Shown: in pieces, positions 1 to 7,646 of the stretch
Layout: every line of letters starts with the position of its first letter
Position numbering within the stretch: the stretch's first letter is position 1
Source: a virus
DNA length: 59,301 bases
Direction: 5' to 3' (one strand)
IMG/VR virus record: IMGVR_UViG_3300033155_000832
Span: 1 to 59,301 of that record
Translations under genes and position numbers: made by a program
Notes under the pieces: generated by a model
What the model saw: only the letters and a program-made list of their open reading frames with translations
What the model was told of the DNA's origin: nothing
Database searches by the model: none

Positions 1-176
1 AACCATGTCACACAAAACTGCTGTATTTCCTTGCGTACTCGGTACCTGCGGTAACCTGCGCTCACGGTCTCATACTTGGTGGCGAGGATAGACAGGTCGC
101 GTCCGAACATCGCCAGCTTATCTCCGCCCGCCATTGCGTTTTGGATTAACCGGTCTAGGTGTTCTTGTACGTTCAT
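1..176 (-). CDS. Hypothetical protein, 3' end cut by window edge
   Basis: An open reading frame starts at the ATG complementary to 174-176 and runs off the left edge after 58 codons without a stop. It begins MNVQEHLDRLIQNAM and has no recognisable domain. The start is supported by position: a strong promoter (-10 at 183-188) ends only six bases before the ATG, and there is no Shine-Dalgarno. Transcription would therefore begin at or next to the start codon, suggesting a leaderless mRNA. Function unknown. Confidence 0.6.
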   Translation of the reverse strand, partial: MNVQEHLDRLIQNAMAGGDKLAMFGRDLSILATKYETVSAGYRRYRVRKEIQQFCVTW

Positions 177-182
177 CCGTGT

Positions 183-211
183 ATTCTACACACTTGGATA
201 ACGGCTGTCAA
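183..211 (-). promoter_or_regulatory. Sigma70-like promoter, family member 1
   Basis: On the minus strand: -35 TTGACA (206-211), 17-nt spacer ending AAGTGTG, -10 TAGAAT (183-188). It belongs to the phage-wide promoter family whose spacer ends in AAGTGTG. The -35 overlaps the stop region of the preceding gene (208-537). It drives the gene at 1-176 with essentially no leader. Confidence 0.85.
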
Positions 212-537
212 GAGCCGTGTCGGCAGATTGTACAGATCCATTCTCCGAGGCTTACAAACAGTGCCTCACGCTCTTCAGCGCATCCACCATTGATAGCTCG
301 CAAGAAGTCCTCACAGGCGACGTCATGTATCTGTAGTAGGGCGTGCTTGGTTTTCAGGTACACCGAGCGCTTGGCGTCGCAATATCCGGCTGTAATAAAC
401 TTACCGGCGGTAACCGGTACCATGAAAACAGTACGCCCGTCTAAGAAGCGGGCGTAGGTGTAATAGGTATGGGAGAGGCGGTCTAGCACGCAGACGCCTT
501 CAACGCGTCCGCAATGGCAGATAGGGTGGTGATCCAT
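208..537 (-). CDS. Hypothetical protein, 109 aa
   Basis: Starts with ATG at 537, preceded by a good Shine-Dalgarno (AAGGA, eight bases upstream). The product begins MDHHPICHCGRVEGVCVLD and ends with EWICTICRHGS. Cysteine/histidine pairs near both termini (CHC at 8-10, CTIC-type near the C-terminus) hint at metal binding, but I recognise no family. It lies at the end of the small cluster 1135-208 and its stop overlaps the next promoter. Function unknown. Confidence 0.65.
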   Translation of the reverse strand: MDHHPICHCGRVEGVCVLDRLSHTYYTYARFLDGRTVFMVPVTAGKFITAGYCDAKRSVYLKTKHALLQIHDVACEDFLRAINGGCAEEREALFVSLGEWICTICRHGS

Positions 538-546
538 GATACATCC

Positions 547-747
547 TTAAGAAGTCTTATGCGTCAGCTGTGCCGTACACGTATCGGCCAGTTGGTTCAT
601 CTGCGTAGTCATCTCCTGCATACTGCCCTTATCGCATAACCTGCGAAGCGCGCGCAAGCCGTCACTGAGGTTTACCGTACAGGCGGTGGCGCGGTCGAGG
701 TCGTGGAGTACGACAATGCGTTTACGGGGGTCGTCTGCGTTAGGCAT
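547..747 (-). CDS. Small hypothetical protein, 66 aa
   Basis: ATG at 747 overlaps the stop of the upstream gene (740-1135) by 8 nt and has AAGGA upstream inside that gene, so translation is probably coupled. The product (MPNADDPRKRIVVLHDLDRA at the start) is soluble and mostly helical in composition, with two cysteines and no recognised motif. Ten bases separate its stop from the next start codon at 537. Unknown function. Confidence 0.55.
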   Translation of the reverse strand: MPNADDPRKRIVVLHDLDRATACTVNLSDGLRALRRLCDKGSMQEMTTQMNQLADTCTAQLTHKTS

Positions 748-1135
748 CGGTGGCGTCCTTCAGGGCTTGGGTTATGAGCGTCTGCATCGCAGGGGATATG
801 GTAACCGTATCTCCGTGCGTGTGTGCCTGTACTGTCAGCAGGGCAGTGTATAGTTGTATGCGGGTGGTGCGCTCTTGTCCGATCTCGGTCTGCAGTTTCG
901 TGATGTCGCGTTGCGCGCTTGCTAGCTCATCCTTCAGCACATCTGTTACGTTTAGTAGTCGGTCGAACCCTGCACGGAAGGCGTCAACGTCGGTCTGTTT
1001 ATCTTTGCTCTGCATGAGCCTGCGTGTGCGTAGGTAATGGAGCCCGTAACCTAGGATGGCGGTAACCGTGACCGCACCGGTAGTGGTCGGTGCTTGGTCT
1101 TTGAATGATTCGAAAATAGCGAGGAAGGACGACAT
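740..1135 (-). CDS. Small membrane-anchored coiled-coil protein, 131 aa
   Basis: Residues about 17-36 form a hydrophobic segment (TTTGAVTVTAILGYGLHYL) followed by positively charged RTRR, then a long charged heptad-like stretch (about 40-100) typical of a coiled coil. The plan (N-terminal membrane helix, then coiled coil) resembles another product of this window (42527-42889) and small phage holin-associated or DUF2746-type proteins, but there is no sequence motif to assign one. It lies just downstream of an intrinsic terminator and no promoter of the family precedes it, so its transcription is unclear. A lysis role is possible but not shown. Confidence 0.55.
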   Translation of the reverse strand: MSSFLAIFESFKDQAPTTTGAVTVTAILGYGLHYLRTRRLMQSKDKQTDVDAFRAGFDRLLNVTDVLKDELASAQRDITKLQTEIGQERTTRIQLYTALLTVQAHTHGDTVTISPAMQTLITQALKDATDA

Positions 1136-1172
1136 TAGTTACATTTTAACGTAGTCAAGGCCTGCACGCATG

Positions 1173-1195
1173 AAAAAAGACGGTTACCCGTCTTT
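1173..1195 (-). terminator. Intrinsic terminator after the 1214-1657 gene
   Basis: On the minus strand a perfect 8-bp stem (AAAGACGG / CCGTCTTT, 1188-1195 with 1176-1183) closes a 4-nt loop and runs into a TTTTTT tract. It lies 18 nt after the stop of the gene at 1214-1657, in the right orientation to end that transcript. Confidence 0.85.
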
Positions 1196-1213
1196 ATCGT
1201 TGTCAAGTGTGTT

Positions 1214-1657
1214 TTACAGGCTCTTGTATAGGTTCGTTAACACCCACTGGAACGCCAGCGCGTAGGCTTCGTCCCGCTTGCCTGTGTCCTTGAGGCTTCG
1301 GTACTCTGCGACCTTCTCCGTAGAGGCGAGCGCTTTGAACAAGTCTGCGGCGTGGCGTACGAGGCCACAAGCGATGGCCTCGCCTGCACGTACAGGCGAC
1401 CCGTGCTGTTCTCCGACCGCTGTGGCGAGCTGTTCGTTCTTCTCCCAGCATACCTCTGTTGCCTGCGGTGCCTGCGGTGCCTGTGCCTTGCCGGTTGAGG
1501 CGCTCGGTGAAAAACCTGCGGGCGCGTGTTCTAGCATGCACGCGGGAAGACTGACCTCTTTGCCGTCGTCCATCTGTACAAGGACACTGGTGCCAGTGAC
1601 CTCCTTTACAGTGCCTGCGATTCCTTCAAATACGATACGATCTTGTGCGTCAAACAT
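1214..1657 (-). CDS. Hypothetical protein with small beta-barrel-like N-terminus, 147 aa
   Basis: ATG at 1657 has the Shine-Dalgarno GGAGAACACC shared by six genes of this phage. Residues about 8-40 (IVFEGIAGTVKEVTGTSVLV then MDDGKEVSLP) read like an SH3/KOW-type small barrel. An Ala/Pro/Gln-rich linker (about 53-66) leads to a helical C-terminal half ending in FQWVLTNLYKSL. It is a single-gene transcription unit: strong promoter at 1698-1726, terminator at 1173-1195. No function is recognised. The promoter strength suggests an early, abundant product, possibly host-directed, which is inference only. Confidence 0.7.
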   Translation of the reverse strand: MFDAQDRIVFEGIAGTVKEVTGTSVLVQMDDGKEVSLPACMLEHAPAGFSPSASTGKAQAPQAPQATEVCWEKNEQLATAVGEQHGSPVRAGEAIACGLVRHAADLFKALASTEKVAEYRSLKDTGKRDEAYALAFQWVLTNLYKSL

Positions 1658-1697
1658 GGTGTTCTCCTTAAGAGAGGGGGAAGTGGTTTACCCCTTC

Positions 1698-1751
1698 ATT
1701 TTACACACTTCGATAACTGCTGTCAAGCGCTGTATATACTTTTTCGTATAT
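1698..1751 (-). promoter_or_regulatory. Sigma70-like promoter with AT-rich inverted repeat
   Basis: -35 TTGACA (1721-1726), 17-nt spacer ending GAAGTGTG, -10 TAAAAT (1698-1703). Upstream of the -35 is an inverted repeat ATATAC-GAAAAA-GTATAT (1734-1751), found at the same place in three other promoters of the window. The A/T-rich repeat could be an UP element or an operator. It drives 1214-1657. Confidence 0.9.
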
Positions 1752-1788
1752 TTTATGTCCGTTACGTAGTGATGCCGGTAGGCGTATA

Positions 1789-1822
1789 GAAAAACCGCCC
1801 ATCGTACTCGGAGGGGCGGTTT
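1789..1822 (-). terminator. Intrinsic terminator after the DUF932 gene
   Basis: On the minus strand, AAACCGCCC pairs with GGGCGGTTT (arms at about 1814-1822 and 1792-1800) around a 13-nt loop, followed by TTCT in a T-rich tract. It lies 22 nt after the stop of 1845-2918 and upstream of the next promoter, so it insulates two single-gene units. Confidence 0.85.
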
Positions 1823-1844
1823 AGGTTAACGGTCTGCGTAATGC

Positions 1845-2918
1845 TTACAGGGTAAGCTCGGACGCGAGTTGTTGTGCGATCGGGTCAAGTAAGAGACTGC
1901 CTGCGACGGCTAAGGCCTGCGACTTGATACGCGAGTCGGCTCCGTTGGGTAGGACGGTGGCATTGAACGCGCTCTCCGCTTGTATCCCTGTCGACTTGCC
2001 ACGACGGGGGCGACGGTCTAGTGTCTGTGTGACTGCGTTGAGTACGCCCCATGCTGTGCCGTAAGCGTCTGCAACCTGCGCACCCACGTCTTGATTATAC
2101 GTGTCACGGATTGCTTGGCGCATAGCCTCGATACGTGCCTGCGTGCCTGCCTTCTCTTCAGGCTTATCGCAGTCAGGGTACAAGTCTGCGATCACACGTT
2201 CCAAGTACGCCTCAGTCACCTGTGTGCCTGCCATACGCTCAGCCAACTGGCTATAACGCTGAAACGATTGTTGTGCCTGTTCGTACACTTGGGTTACCCG
2301 CGCGAGTTGTGTGGCATAGTTGCCGGTGTGGCGGATACTGAGTGTGTTGTTGCTGGAGCTGAACGCCAAGGCCAGCATATTCTGGCATACGATACGTAGT
2401 GACGTCGGGACGACCTTTGTACTGCCACTGCCGTCGTGGCTGGTGGCGATAAGAATGTATCGGTGGTTCGGGTCACCTGCCAATGGCGTATCGGTCTCGG
2501 GCATCTTAGCCAGCAACCAGATCCGACGTCCTCCGTGGGTAGCTCCGGCGGCTTCGTACTCGAGTTTGCCACCCTGCACGAGCTTGTCCATGAAGCGGAA
2601 TACTTCGCGGTTTTGGAACGGCTCATAACGGGAGCTGACGGCACCCAAGAACGCTCCGGTGTCGTCGCGATAGTTACCGACGACAGGTGTGTCGAGGAAC
2701 TTAGCGGGGCTCATTACAGAACCCTCGGGCGTTTCTATCTCACGTGGTGGTATGCCGATATACATAGGCGCCTGCTCAACCGACCAATCAAGACCCGCCT
2801 TCTGGCAGGCGTCTTCCCATGTGGCGGTACCGCGAACGTCCGCGCCAATACGACGCCATGCGGGTTGGAAAGTAGATGCAGGGGCAGGGGCAGGGGTTAC
2901 GGTGGCTGTGCTGGTCAT
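1845..2918 (-). CDS. DUF932 family protein, 357 aa
   Basis: The start is set by ATG at 2918 with the shared Shine-Dalgarno GGAGAACACC. The reading frame is open further upstream but crosses the promoter. The product matches the DUF932 / phage-plasmid-like protein family in features I recognise: an N-terminal WRRIGADV segment, GLDWSVEQAP near 45-55, YRDDTGAFLGAVSSRYEPFQN near 90-110, and GGRRIWLLAKMP near 130-145. Family members are common on phages and plasmids and their biochemical role is unknown; several lie near replication genes. It is a single-gene unit with its own promoter and terminator, implying strong expression. Confidence 0.85.
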   Translation of the reverse strand: MTSTATVTPAPAPASTFQPAWRRIGADVRGTATWEDACQKAGLDWSVEQAPMYIGIPPREIETPEGSVMSPAKFLDTPVVGNYRDDTGAFLGAVSSRYEPFQNREVFRFMDKLVQGGKLEYEAAGATHGGRRIWLLAKMPETDTPLAGDPNHRYILIATSHDGSGSTKVVPTSLRIVCQNMLALAFSSSNNTLSIRHTGNYATQLARVTQVYEQAQQSFQRYSQLAERMAGTQVTEAYLERVIADLYPDCDKPEEKAGTQARIEAMRQAIRDTYNQDVGAQVADAYGTAWGVLNAVTQTLDRRPRRGKSTGIQAESAFNATVLPNGADSRIKSQALAVAGSLLLDPIAQQLASELTL

Positions 2919-2967
2919 GGTGTTCTCCTTAAGAGAGGGGGTAGGGACACAGTATAGTACAGACTGC

Positions 2968-3021
2968 ATTTTACACACTTCGCGAACACCTGTCAAGAGC
3001 CTTGTATACTTTTTCGTATAT
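2968..3021 (-). promoter_or_regulatory. Sigma70-like promoter with AT-rich inverted repeat
   Basis: -35 TTGACA (2991-2996), 17-nt spacer ending GAAGTGTG, -10 TAAAAT (2968-2973). The upstream inverted repeat TATAC-N6-GTATA (3005-3020) starts directly after the ligase stop codon. It drives the DUF932 gene through the conserved leader. Confidence 0.9.
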
Positions 3022-3024
3022 TTT

Positions 3025-5001
3025 TTATTTGTCCTCGTACCCTGCGTAGTACAGCCCTGCTTGTTGCGCCTCATCGAGTAAGCGGTCTTCGTCCCATACG
3101 ATGACGTCCAGCTCGATTGCCCGCTCCAGCTTACTGCCTGCACCTATGCCTGCGACTAGGATGTCGGTTTTTCTGCTGACGGATTTACTTATCGCGCCTC
3201 CCATTTGTTTGATCATGTCATGCACTTCTTTGCGGGTATGCTGAAGGAGTGTGCCGGTTACGCAGACGCGCTTGCCTGTTACCTCGGTGTCCACGGTCTC
3301 GCGTACCTCTATGTCCTGCCCCACGCCTGCGGACGCCAACAAACGTAGTGAGCGTTGTCCGTACGCTTCCATGCCTGTACACAGCGACGCAAAGACTGCG
3401 TCCCCTAATATATCATGCGCGTGGTCTGCGTACGCGCTCAGGAACAAGCTAAATGATTTGTACGTATCGCCAAGGGTCTCGACCGCGCTGTTACCCACCA
3501 ATGGAATGCCTATCGCCCGTAAGAGGATCGTCCACTGTTTTTCTTTACTCTTCTCCAACGACGCATATACCTGCTCGCCCTTGCTGTCGCCAAGGAAGTC
3601 ACAGAAGGAGGCGCAACTGTAGTGATAGAGGTCTGCGGGTTGGGACACTCCGCATTCGATCAATATGGCTATGGCGCCCGGCCCTAACCCTTGTATATCC
3701 ATGTTGTCGCGTGATGTGAAGTAGATGAGACGTGCTTCTAATGCTCCGGCACATTGTCGGTTCACGCACTGAAGGTGTTTGCCTTGCTCGGCTATGCTTC
3801 CGGTACAGACGGGGCAGGCCTCCGGAGCTTTGCAATGCGCGCCTGCGTTGTTGCTCACGGCTATGTTGAGCACCTGCGGGATGATTTCGCCCGCTTTCGT
3901 GACTTCGATGTCGTCGCCTATGCACAGCTCACCAAGGCTCTCGAGGTAGGTGCGGTTATGTAGTGTAGCGTGCCGTACTTTCGTGCCCGACAGGTCGACT
4001 GCGTCAAAGGTTGCTCGCGGGGTCAGTCGTCCGGTGCGCCCGACCTGCCAGTCCACTTTGCGTAAGGTGGTGACTCCTCGCTCGCTTGGGAACTTGTACG
4101 CGAGTGCCCATGCGTGTTCGGTGCGCTTGTCGCCTATCTGTGCGATCTGCTTAGTGTTCGTAACCTTGATCACCACTCCGTCACATGCGTAGTCTAATGT
4201 GTCGCAGACGACGTGCATCGCCTCCACTGCGTCCCAGCATTCCTCCAAGTCGACCCCTGTGTCTGCGCAGGCGTCCACGGGTGCGTGTTGCGCTCCTAGG
4301 CGTGCGTCAGGGTAGGTGACGTGCTTGGCTCCGTTCGCGAGGACGGTTAGGTACGGTTGAAACTCCATACGCACGTCTTCAGGGTACGTACCATCAGCTA
4401 TCGGGCATTTTTTCCTGCGCAACCAACCTGCCACGGTGTTACGGGGGTTTGCGTACTCCGCGCCTCGCTCGACCAACAGATTGAACGCGGTATAGCTTAA
4501 GAGCGCTTCTCCACGTACTTCACCTGTAAAAGGTGTGCCTGTGTGGTAATTGACGTTAGAAAAACTATCAATCAGGTGTGACACGGTGTCCCCTGTCTTA
4601 CCGTTACCGCGCGTTACCGCCCGCATGAGCCGTCCGTTCTCGTAATGTAGTGACAGGGCACAACCGTCAAACTTAGGCTGAACCATCAGCTTCGTCTCGG
4701 GTGTGAAGCGGGTGAGCCAACGGGATAAGCTAGGCTTGTCGAACGCGTTGGCAAGCGACAACATAGGTGCGGGGTGGGTGTGCTTGGTGTGGGCGGAGGT
4801 CGTATGACATACCCGCTTGGTAGGGGAGTCGTCCAAGGTTCCGTGCTTCTCTTCGAGGTCTTGTAGCTCACGGTACCGGCAGTCGTACGCTTCGTCGGAC
4901 ATGATGGGGACGCCTTTGCAGTAGGCATCGTCCGCGCTGTTAAGCGCTTGGAGTAGTTGTAGCATACGGCGTTGGGGTTCGTTCCGGCGGATCAGAGGCA
5001 T
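3025..5001 (-). CDS. ligA: NAD-dependent DNA ligase
   Basis: The product (658 aa from ATG at 5001) has the full bacterial LigA plan. A helical NAD-binding N-terminus (SDEAYDCRYRELQDLE) is followed by the adenylation domain with catalytic lysine in PKFDG (K110) and RAVTRGNGKTGD. An OB-fold region, a four-cysteine zinc finger (CPVC...CVNRQC), helix-hairpin-helix repeats (MDIQGLGPGAIAIL) and a C-terminal BRCT domain (GKRVCVTGTLLQHTRKEV) follow. It seals nicks using NAD+, presumably joining Okazaki fragments and recombination intermediates. The frame is open past 5001, but the promoter -10 lies at 5036-5041, so the true start must be downstream. No strong Shine-Dalgarno precedes 5001, and an internal ATG 12 codons in is possible. 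Most T4-like phages use an ATP ligase, so LigA is notable. Confidence 0.95.
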   Translation of the reverse strand: MPLIRRNEPQRRMLQLLQALNSADDAYCKGVPIMSDEAYDCRYRELQDLEEKHGTLDDSPTKRVCHTTSAHTKHTHPAPMLSLANAFDKPSLSRWLTRFTPETKLMVQPKFDGCALSLHYENGRLMRAVTRGNGKTGDTVSHLIDSFSNVNYHTGTPFTGEVRGEALLSYTAFNLLVERGAEYANPRNTVAGWLRRKKCPIADGTYPEDVRMEFQPYLTVLANGAKHVTYPDARLGAQHAPVDACADTGVDLEECWDAVEAMHVVCDTLDYACDGVVIKVTNTKQIAQIGDKRTEHAWALAYKFPSERGVTTLRKVDWQVGRTGRLTPRATFDAVDLSGTKVRHATLHNRTYLESLGELCIGDDIEVTKAGEIIPQVLNIAVSNNAGAHCKAPEACPVCTGSIAEQGKHLQCVNRQCAGALEARLIYFTSRDNMDIQGLGPGAIAILIECGVSQPADLYHYSCASFCDFLGDSKGEQVYASLEKSKEKQWTILLRAIGIPLVGNSAVETLGDTYKSFSLFLSAYADHAHDILGDAVFASLCTGMEAYGQRSLRLLASAGVGQDIEVRETVDTEVTGKRVCVTGTLLQHTRKEVHDMIKQMGGAISKSVSRKTDILVAGIGAGSKLERAIELDVIVWDEDRLLDEAQQAGLYYAGYEDK

Positions 5002-5035
5002 ACGAGGGCTTTCGGTAAAAGTGGTTATGCCCTGT

Positions 5036-5064
5036 ATTCTACACACTTCATTCTGTATTGTCAA
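5036..5064 (-). promoter_or_regulatory. Sigma70-like promoter for ligA
   Basis: -35 TTGACA (5059-5064), 17-nt spacer ending GAAGTGTG, -10 TAGAAT (5036-5041). The -35 lies inside the 3' end of the upstream gene (5048-5443). The predicted leader before ATG 5001 is about 28 nt. Confidence 0.85.
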
Positions 5065-5443
5065 CACCTGTCTGCGAATTGCTGTCTTCTATTGTCTCCC
5101 ACAGCACAGACCACCCAAACAGGGTTACGATCGTAAAAATGAAGACGGCTGTACGTACTGAGAATTTGGAGCGCATTGTGTTGACGATGAACAGCAGATC
5201 CGCAATCAGCTTCATACGTAGTCGACGTACGAGCCCCTTTGTCCTGCGTATGTCGTCGTAATCGAGGTCGTGGGCGAACGCGGCGTGCATGAGCGCGAGT
5301 ACGAATGAGAAGCCTGTTACCCCGTCGCTGTAGAAGTCGGTGGCGCGCTCACGGTGAAAGGCTTTCGCGCATTTGATGCGTGCGATATGGTCGCCTGCAT
5401 GCTCTAGGTGTAGTGTTAAGCGTTCTGCAGTGTCGATAGGCAT
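5048..5443 (-). CDS. Hypothetical protein with C-terminal membrane helix, 131 aa
   Basis: ATG at 5443, one base after the stop of the upstream gene. A helical, charged N-terminal part (residues 1-90; HLEHAGDHIARIKCAKAFHR) is followed by a hydrophobic segment near 98-117 (TAVFIFTIVTLFGWSVLWET) and a short polar tail (EDSNSQTGVDNTE), consistent with one transmembrane helix. No family recognised. It follows the fibre genes; a structural, lysis or membrane role cannot be separated. Its last codons overlap the ligA promoter. Confidence 0.6.
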   Translation of the reverse strand: MPIDTAERLTLHLEHAGDHIARIKCAKAFHRERATDFYSDGVTGFSFVLALMHAAFAHDLDYDDIRRTKGLVRRLRMKLIADLLFIVNTMRSKFSVRTAVFIFTIVTLFGWSVLWETIEDSNSQTGVDNTE

Positions 5444-5444
5444 A

Positions 5445-6116
5445 TCAGGCTCCTAGGGGCTGTGTTAGGCTTTCCAGCATGTAGCTTCGGATAGTGTCGC
5501 TCTGGCTGATCGGGTTACCGAACCACGCCGTTACGGTGTCCGCGCTAACCGTATTATAGAGGTCTGCGGTGCCTGTGTGTTGGTAGGTCAGTAGGTCGGT
5601 CATAATGCCTGTGAGGTAGGTCTGACCGGCTGTGAGTGCTTCGCCCACGGTAGCGAAGGCGTTGGGGTGTCCAGATGACGGCCCTTGCGTCAGTACCAAC
5701 AGTCCCAGCACATCCATTTCGAGCTGGTTAACCACGTTCTCCCTGCGTTTCGCCGCCGCCTTTTTCGCGTTGGCTAGGTCGTACACCTTGTGGCGCGTTT
5801 TCTGATTAGCGGGGGTAGTGTCGAGCGTGCCGTCTGCGTGGTACCATGATATGACGGTGGTACGAGTAGCCGGAAAACCGTACACATCGTAGGTGTATGT
5901 AATGTCTTCGTGGACGATATGATCCGAGTGCGTCTTGGTGGGTGCGTCATAGTCCGCGCAGTAGTCGCGCTGAAGTATCTCGCCTTTAACCATGGTGATC
6001 TCCGCGTCCAGCCTTACGTCTAACTGTACGATATAGTTAATCGACTTAGGGGGTTGGTTGTAGTCGAACCGCCCGATGTCGTTATGGTCTTCGAGGTAGG
6101 TGTAAATACGGTACAT
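5445..6116 (-). CDS. Putative tail/virion-associated protein, 223 aa
   Basis: ATG at 6116 touches the stop of the upstream gene. The product is rich in Tyr, Thr and Asp with a beta-strand-like N-terminal half (MYRIYTYLEDHNDIGRFDYN) and a helical C-terminal half (LEMDVLGLLVLTQ). No family is recognised, but it is the last member of a run of fibre-type genes (8144-5445), so a role as a fibre accessory or chaperone is an inference from position. Confidence 0.6.
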   Translation of the reverse strand: MYRIYTYLEDHNDIGRFDYNQPPKSINYIVQLDVRLDAEITMVKGEILQRDYCADYDAPTKTHSDHIVHEDITYTYDVYGFPATRTTVISWYHADGTLDTTPANQKTRHKVYDLANAKKAAAKRRENVVNQLEMDVLGLLVLTQGPSSGHPNAFATVGEALTAGQTYLTGIMTDLLTYQHTGTADLYNTVSADTVTAWFGNPISQSDTIRSYMLESLTQPLGA

Positions 6117-6806
6117 TTATACGCTCGTCAGTTGTATGAGGTCGAGTGCCATGTCGGATCGTTTCCCGTTGCCTACTTCGAATACGAACCTGATCACCTC
6201 CGCGCCTAGTCCTACAGTGCTCACGACTTCTTCTGTGTATGCGTCCGTCTCGTCGGTCTGTAGTGCTCCGGAATGTACTGCAAGATCCGTCCAGATCGGG
6301 GACGTACGGTCAGTGGCGTACTGCAGGCGTACGGTTCCTGTTGCACTCCCGTACATGTGACGCCAATAACGTACTTCGGTGAGCGCCTTGAAATAAGACG
6401 TGGTTAGATAGCTCGTGTTGTTTTTATTGCCCGAGGCCTCGGTGTACACGTACCATGACCCGCTGTGCGCGGAGGCAGGGCCGGTATTGTTCGTAGGTGT
6501 ACCGCCTGTATCCCTACGTAGTGTGGTGCCTCCTGCGTCTTGGCTGTTATCGACCACCCACTCCCCTGTGTCGGTCTCGAAGTCCTCAACGTATATGCCT
6601 GCAGGACCTGTCCCTTCGTCCGGAGGGCTAAACGGTTCCCCTGTCTGCACAACCAACCACGTATCCGTGGCGGGGTCTCCGTAGTATAGGATCATATTCG
6701 CGCTGTCGTACGCGAAAAAGCCCACACGTACCTCGGCCTCTAGCTCTACGGCTGTAAGGTTGAGCACGACTCGAGTTAACTGTTCTGTTTCTATTCGTGT
6801 TGCCAT
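6117..6806 (-). CDS. Putative tail fibre/adhesin with MAM-like domain, 229 aa
   Basis: The middle of the protein (about 72-225) reads like a MAM/jelly-roll module: VEDFETDTGEWVVDNSQDAG, SGSWYVYTEASG, a strand with YWRHMYG, and a final VIRFVFEVGNG near the end. Such modules occur in extracellular adhesins and some phage tail proteins and bind carbohydrate or protein ligands. The first 60 residues look like an attachment segment. It sits between other fibre-type proteins, supporting a role in surface recognition. The MAM call is by eye. Confidence 0.6.
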   Translation of the reverse strand: MATRIETEQLTRVVLNLTAVELEAEVRVGFFAYDSANMILYYGDPATDTWLVVQTGEPFSPPDEGTGPAGIYVEDFETDTGEWVVDNSQDAGGTTLRRDTGGTPTNNTGPASAHSGSWYVYTEASGNKNNTSYLTTSYFKALTEVRYWRHMYGSATGTVRLQYATDRTSPIWTDLAVHSGALQTDETDAYTEEVVSTVGLGAEVIRFVFEVGNGKRSDMALDLIQLTSV

Positions 6807-6812
6807 AGTCGT

Positions 6813-7631
6813 TTACGCCTCTATCGAGGAAGCCATGACCTTACTGCCTGTACGCGGGGCGGAGGTGAATGTAATATCTGCACCACTGATGGTATAGTCG
6901 TCACCGGGGTCTTGTATGACTCCGTTGTAGGAGACTTCGACAGTACCTGTAATCGGGGTCGATGCGAGCTGGAACAAGGTATTCAGGCTGTTGATGATTC
7001 CCGTTGGGTGCTCATTGACCTTTAGCTTAGCAATAGCCAGCTTGCGCAATTCGAGGTCGTCAAGAAGCGCCTGTACGTTTGTGCCCGTCTGGTCGCCTGA
7101 AGGTGTTGCCGTAACCTGCGCCGCGGTGTAGTCACCTGCTTGTGCAGTAACCGTGCCTGTACGCCCGAATACGCTATTGACCGCGTCCGTGTTGTCGACC
7201 TTGTTCCACGCGCTGTTGACGAATACCAACCAGTCGCCTACTCCCCAGTCGTCAATACCGTCTAGGGTGGTGGTGCCTGCCACGCTCACAATATAATAAC
7301 TGTTCGCGTCTCCTACGCCTGACGCGAGGGTAGGTGTATTGGTGTTGGCATTCCACAGACCCTTAAACTCGAGCCCTGACGTGATCGCCAGCGCGAGGTT
7401 GTCCAGCGCGTCACTGACGGTAATGCCGGTTACGCCCGAATCGTTGCCGATGTTGTCGGACGTGGCGTCGACTGCGTCAAACTTATCATCCAGCGCCGCC
7501 TGTAGTAGGCTGATGGTCGAGATCGCCTGCGTGCCTGTATGGTTACCGCGCGCAAACGGGTCACTGGTGCCCTTCGCGGCGAGGTCAATCGTGTTGTCGC
7601 GTAACTGTGTGCCGTGAATAGAAGTAGCCAT
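6813..7631 (-). CDS. Putative tail fibre protein with HTGTQ motif, 272 aa
   Basis: The N-terminal part carries FARGNHTGTQAISTI, a motif widely seen in phage tail fibre attachment regions, and LQAALDDKFDAVDATSDNI resembling a trimerising segment. The C-terminal part (about 200-272) is beta-rich, with NGVIQDPGDDYTISGADITF matching the end of the neighbouring fibre protein (7647-8144), so the two share a terminal module. Probably a structural fibre component contacting the host. Confidence 0.75.
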   Translation of the reverse strand: MATSIHGTQLRDNTIDLAAKGTSDPFARGNHTGTQAISTISLLQAALDDKFDAVDATSDNIGNDSGVTGITVSDALDNLALAITSGLEFKGLWNANTNTPTLASGVGDANSYYIVSVAGTTTLDGIDDWGVGDWLVFVNSAWNKVDNTDAVNSVFGRTGTVTAQAGDYTAAQVTATPSGDQTGTNVQALLDDLELRKLAIAKLKVNEHPTGIINSLNTLFQLASTPITGTVEVSYNGVIQDPGDDYTISGADITFTSAPRTGSKVMASSIEA

Positions 7632-7646
7632 AGTATGTTCCTTGGG

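Noticed and set aside
1734-1751. ATATAC/GTATAT repeat as a transcription terminator
   Set aside because: The stem is all A/T plus one C/G pair and always sits just above a -35; an UP element or operator fits better.
1278-1769. Long plus-strand frames opposite the 1214-1657 gene and many others across the window
   Set aside because: They mirror real minus-strand genes, have no ribosome sites or recognisable domains, and no plus-strand promoter is visible.
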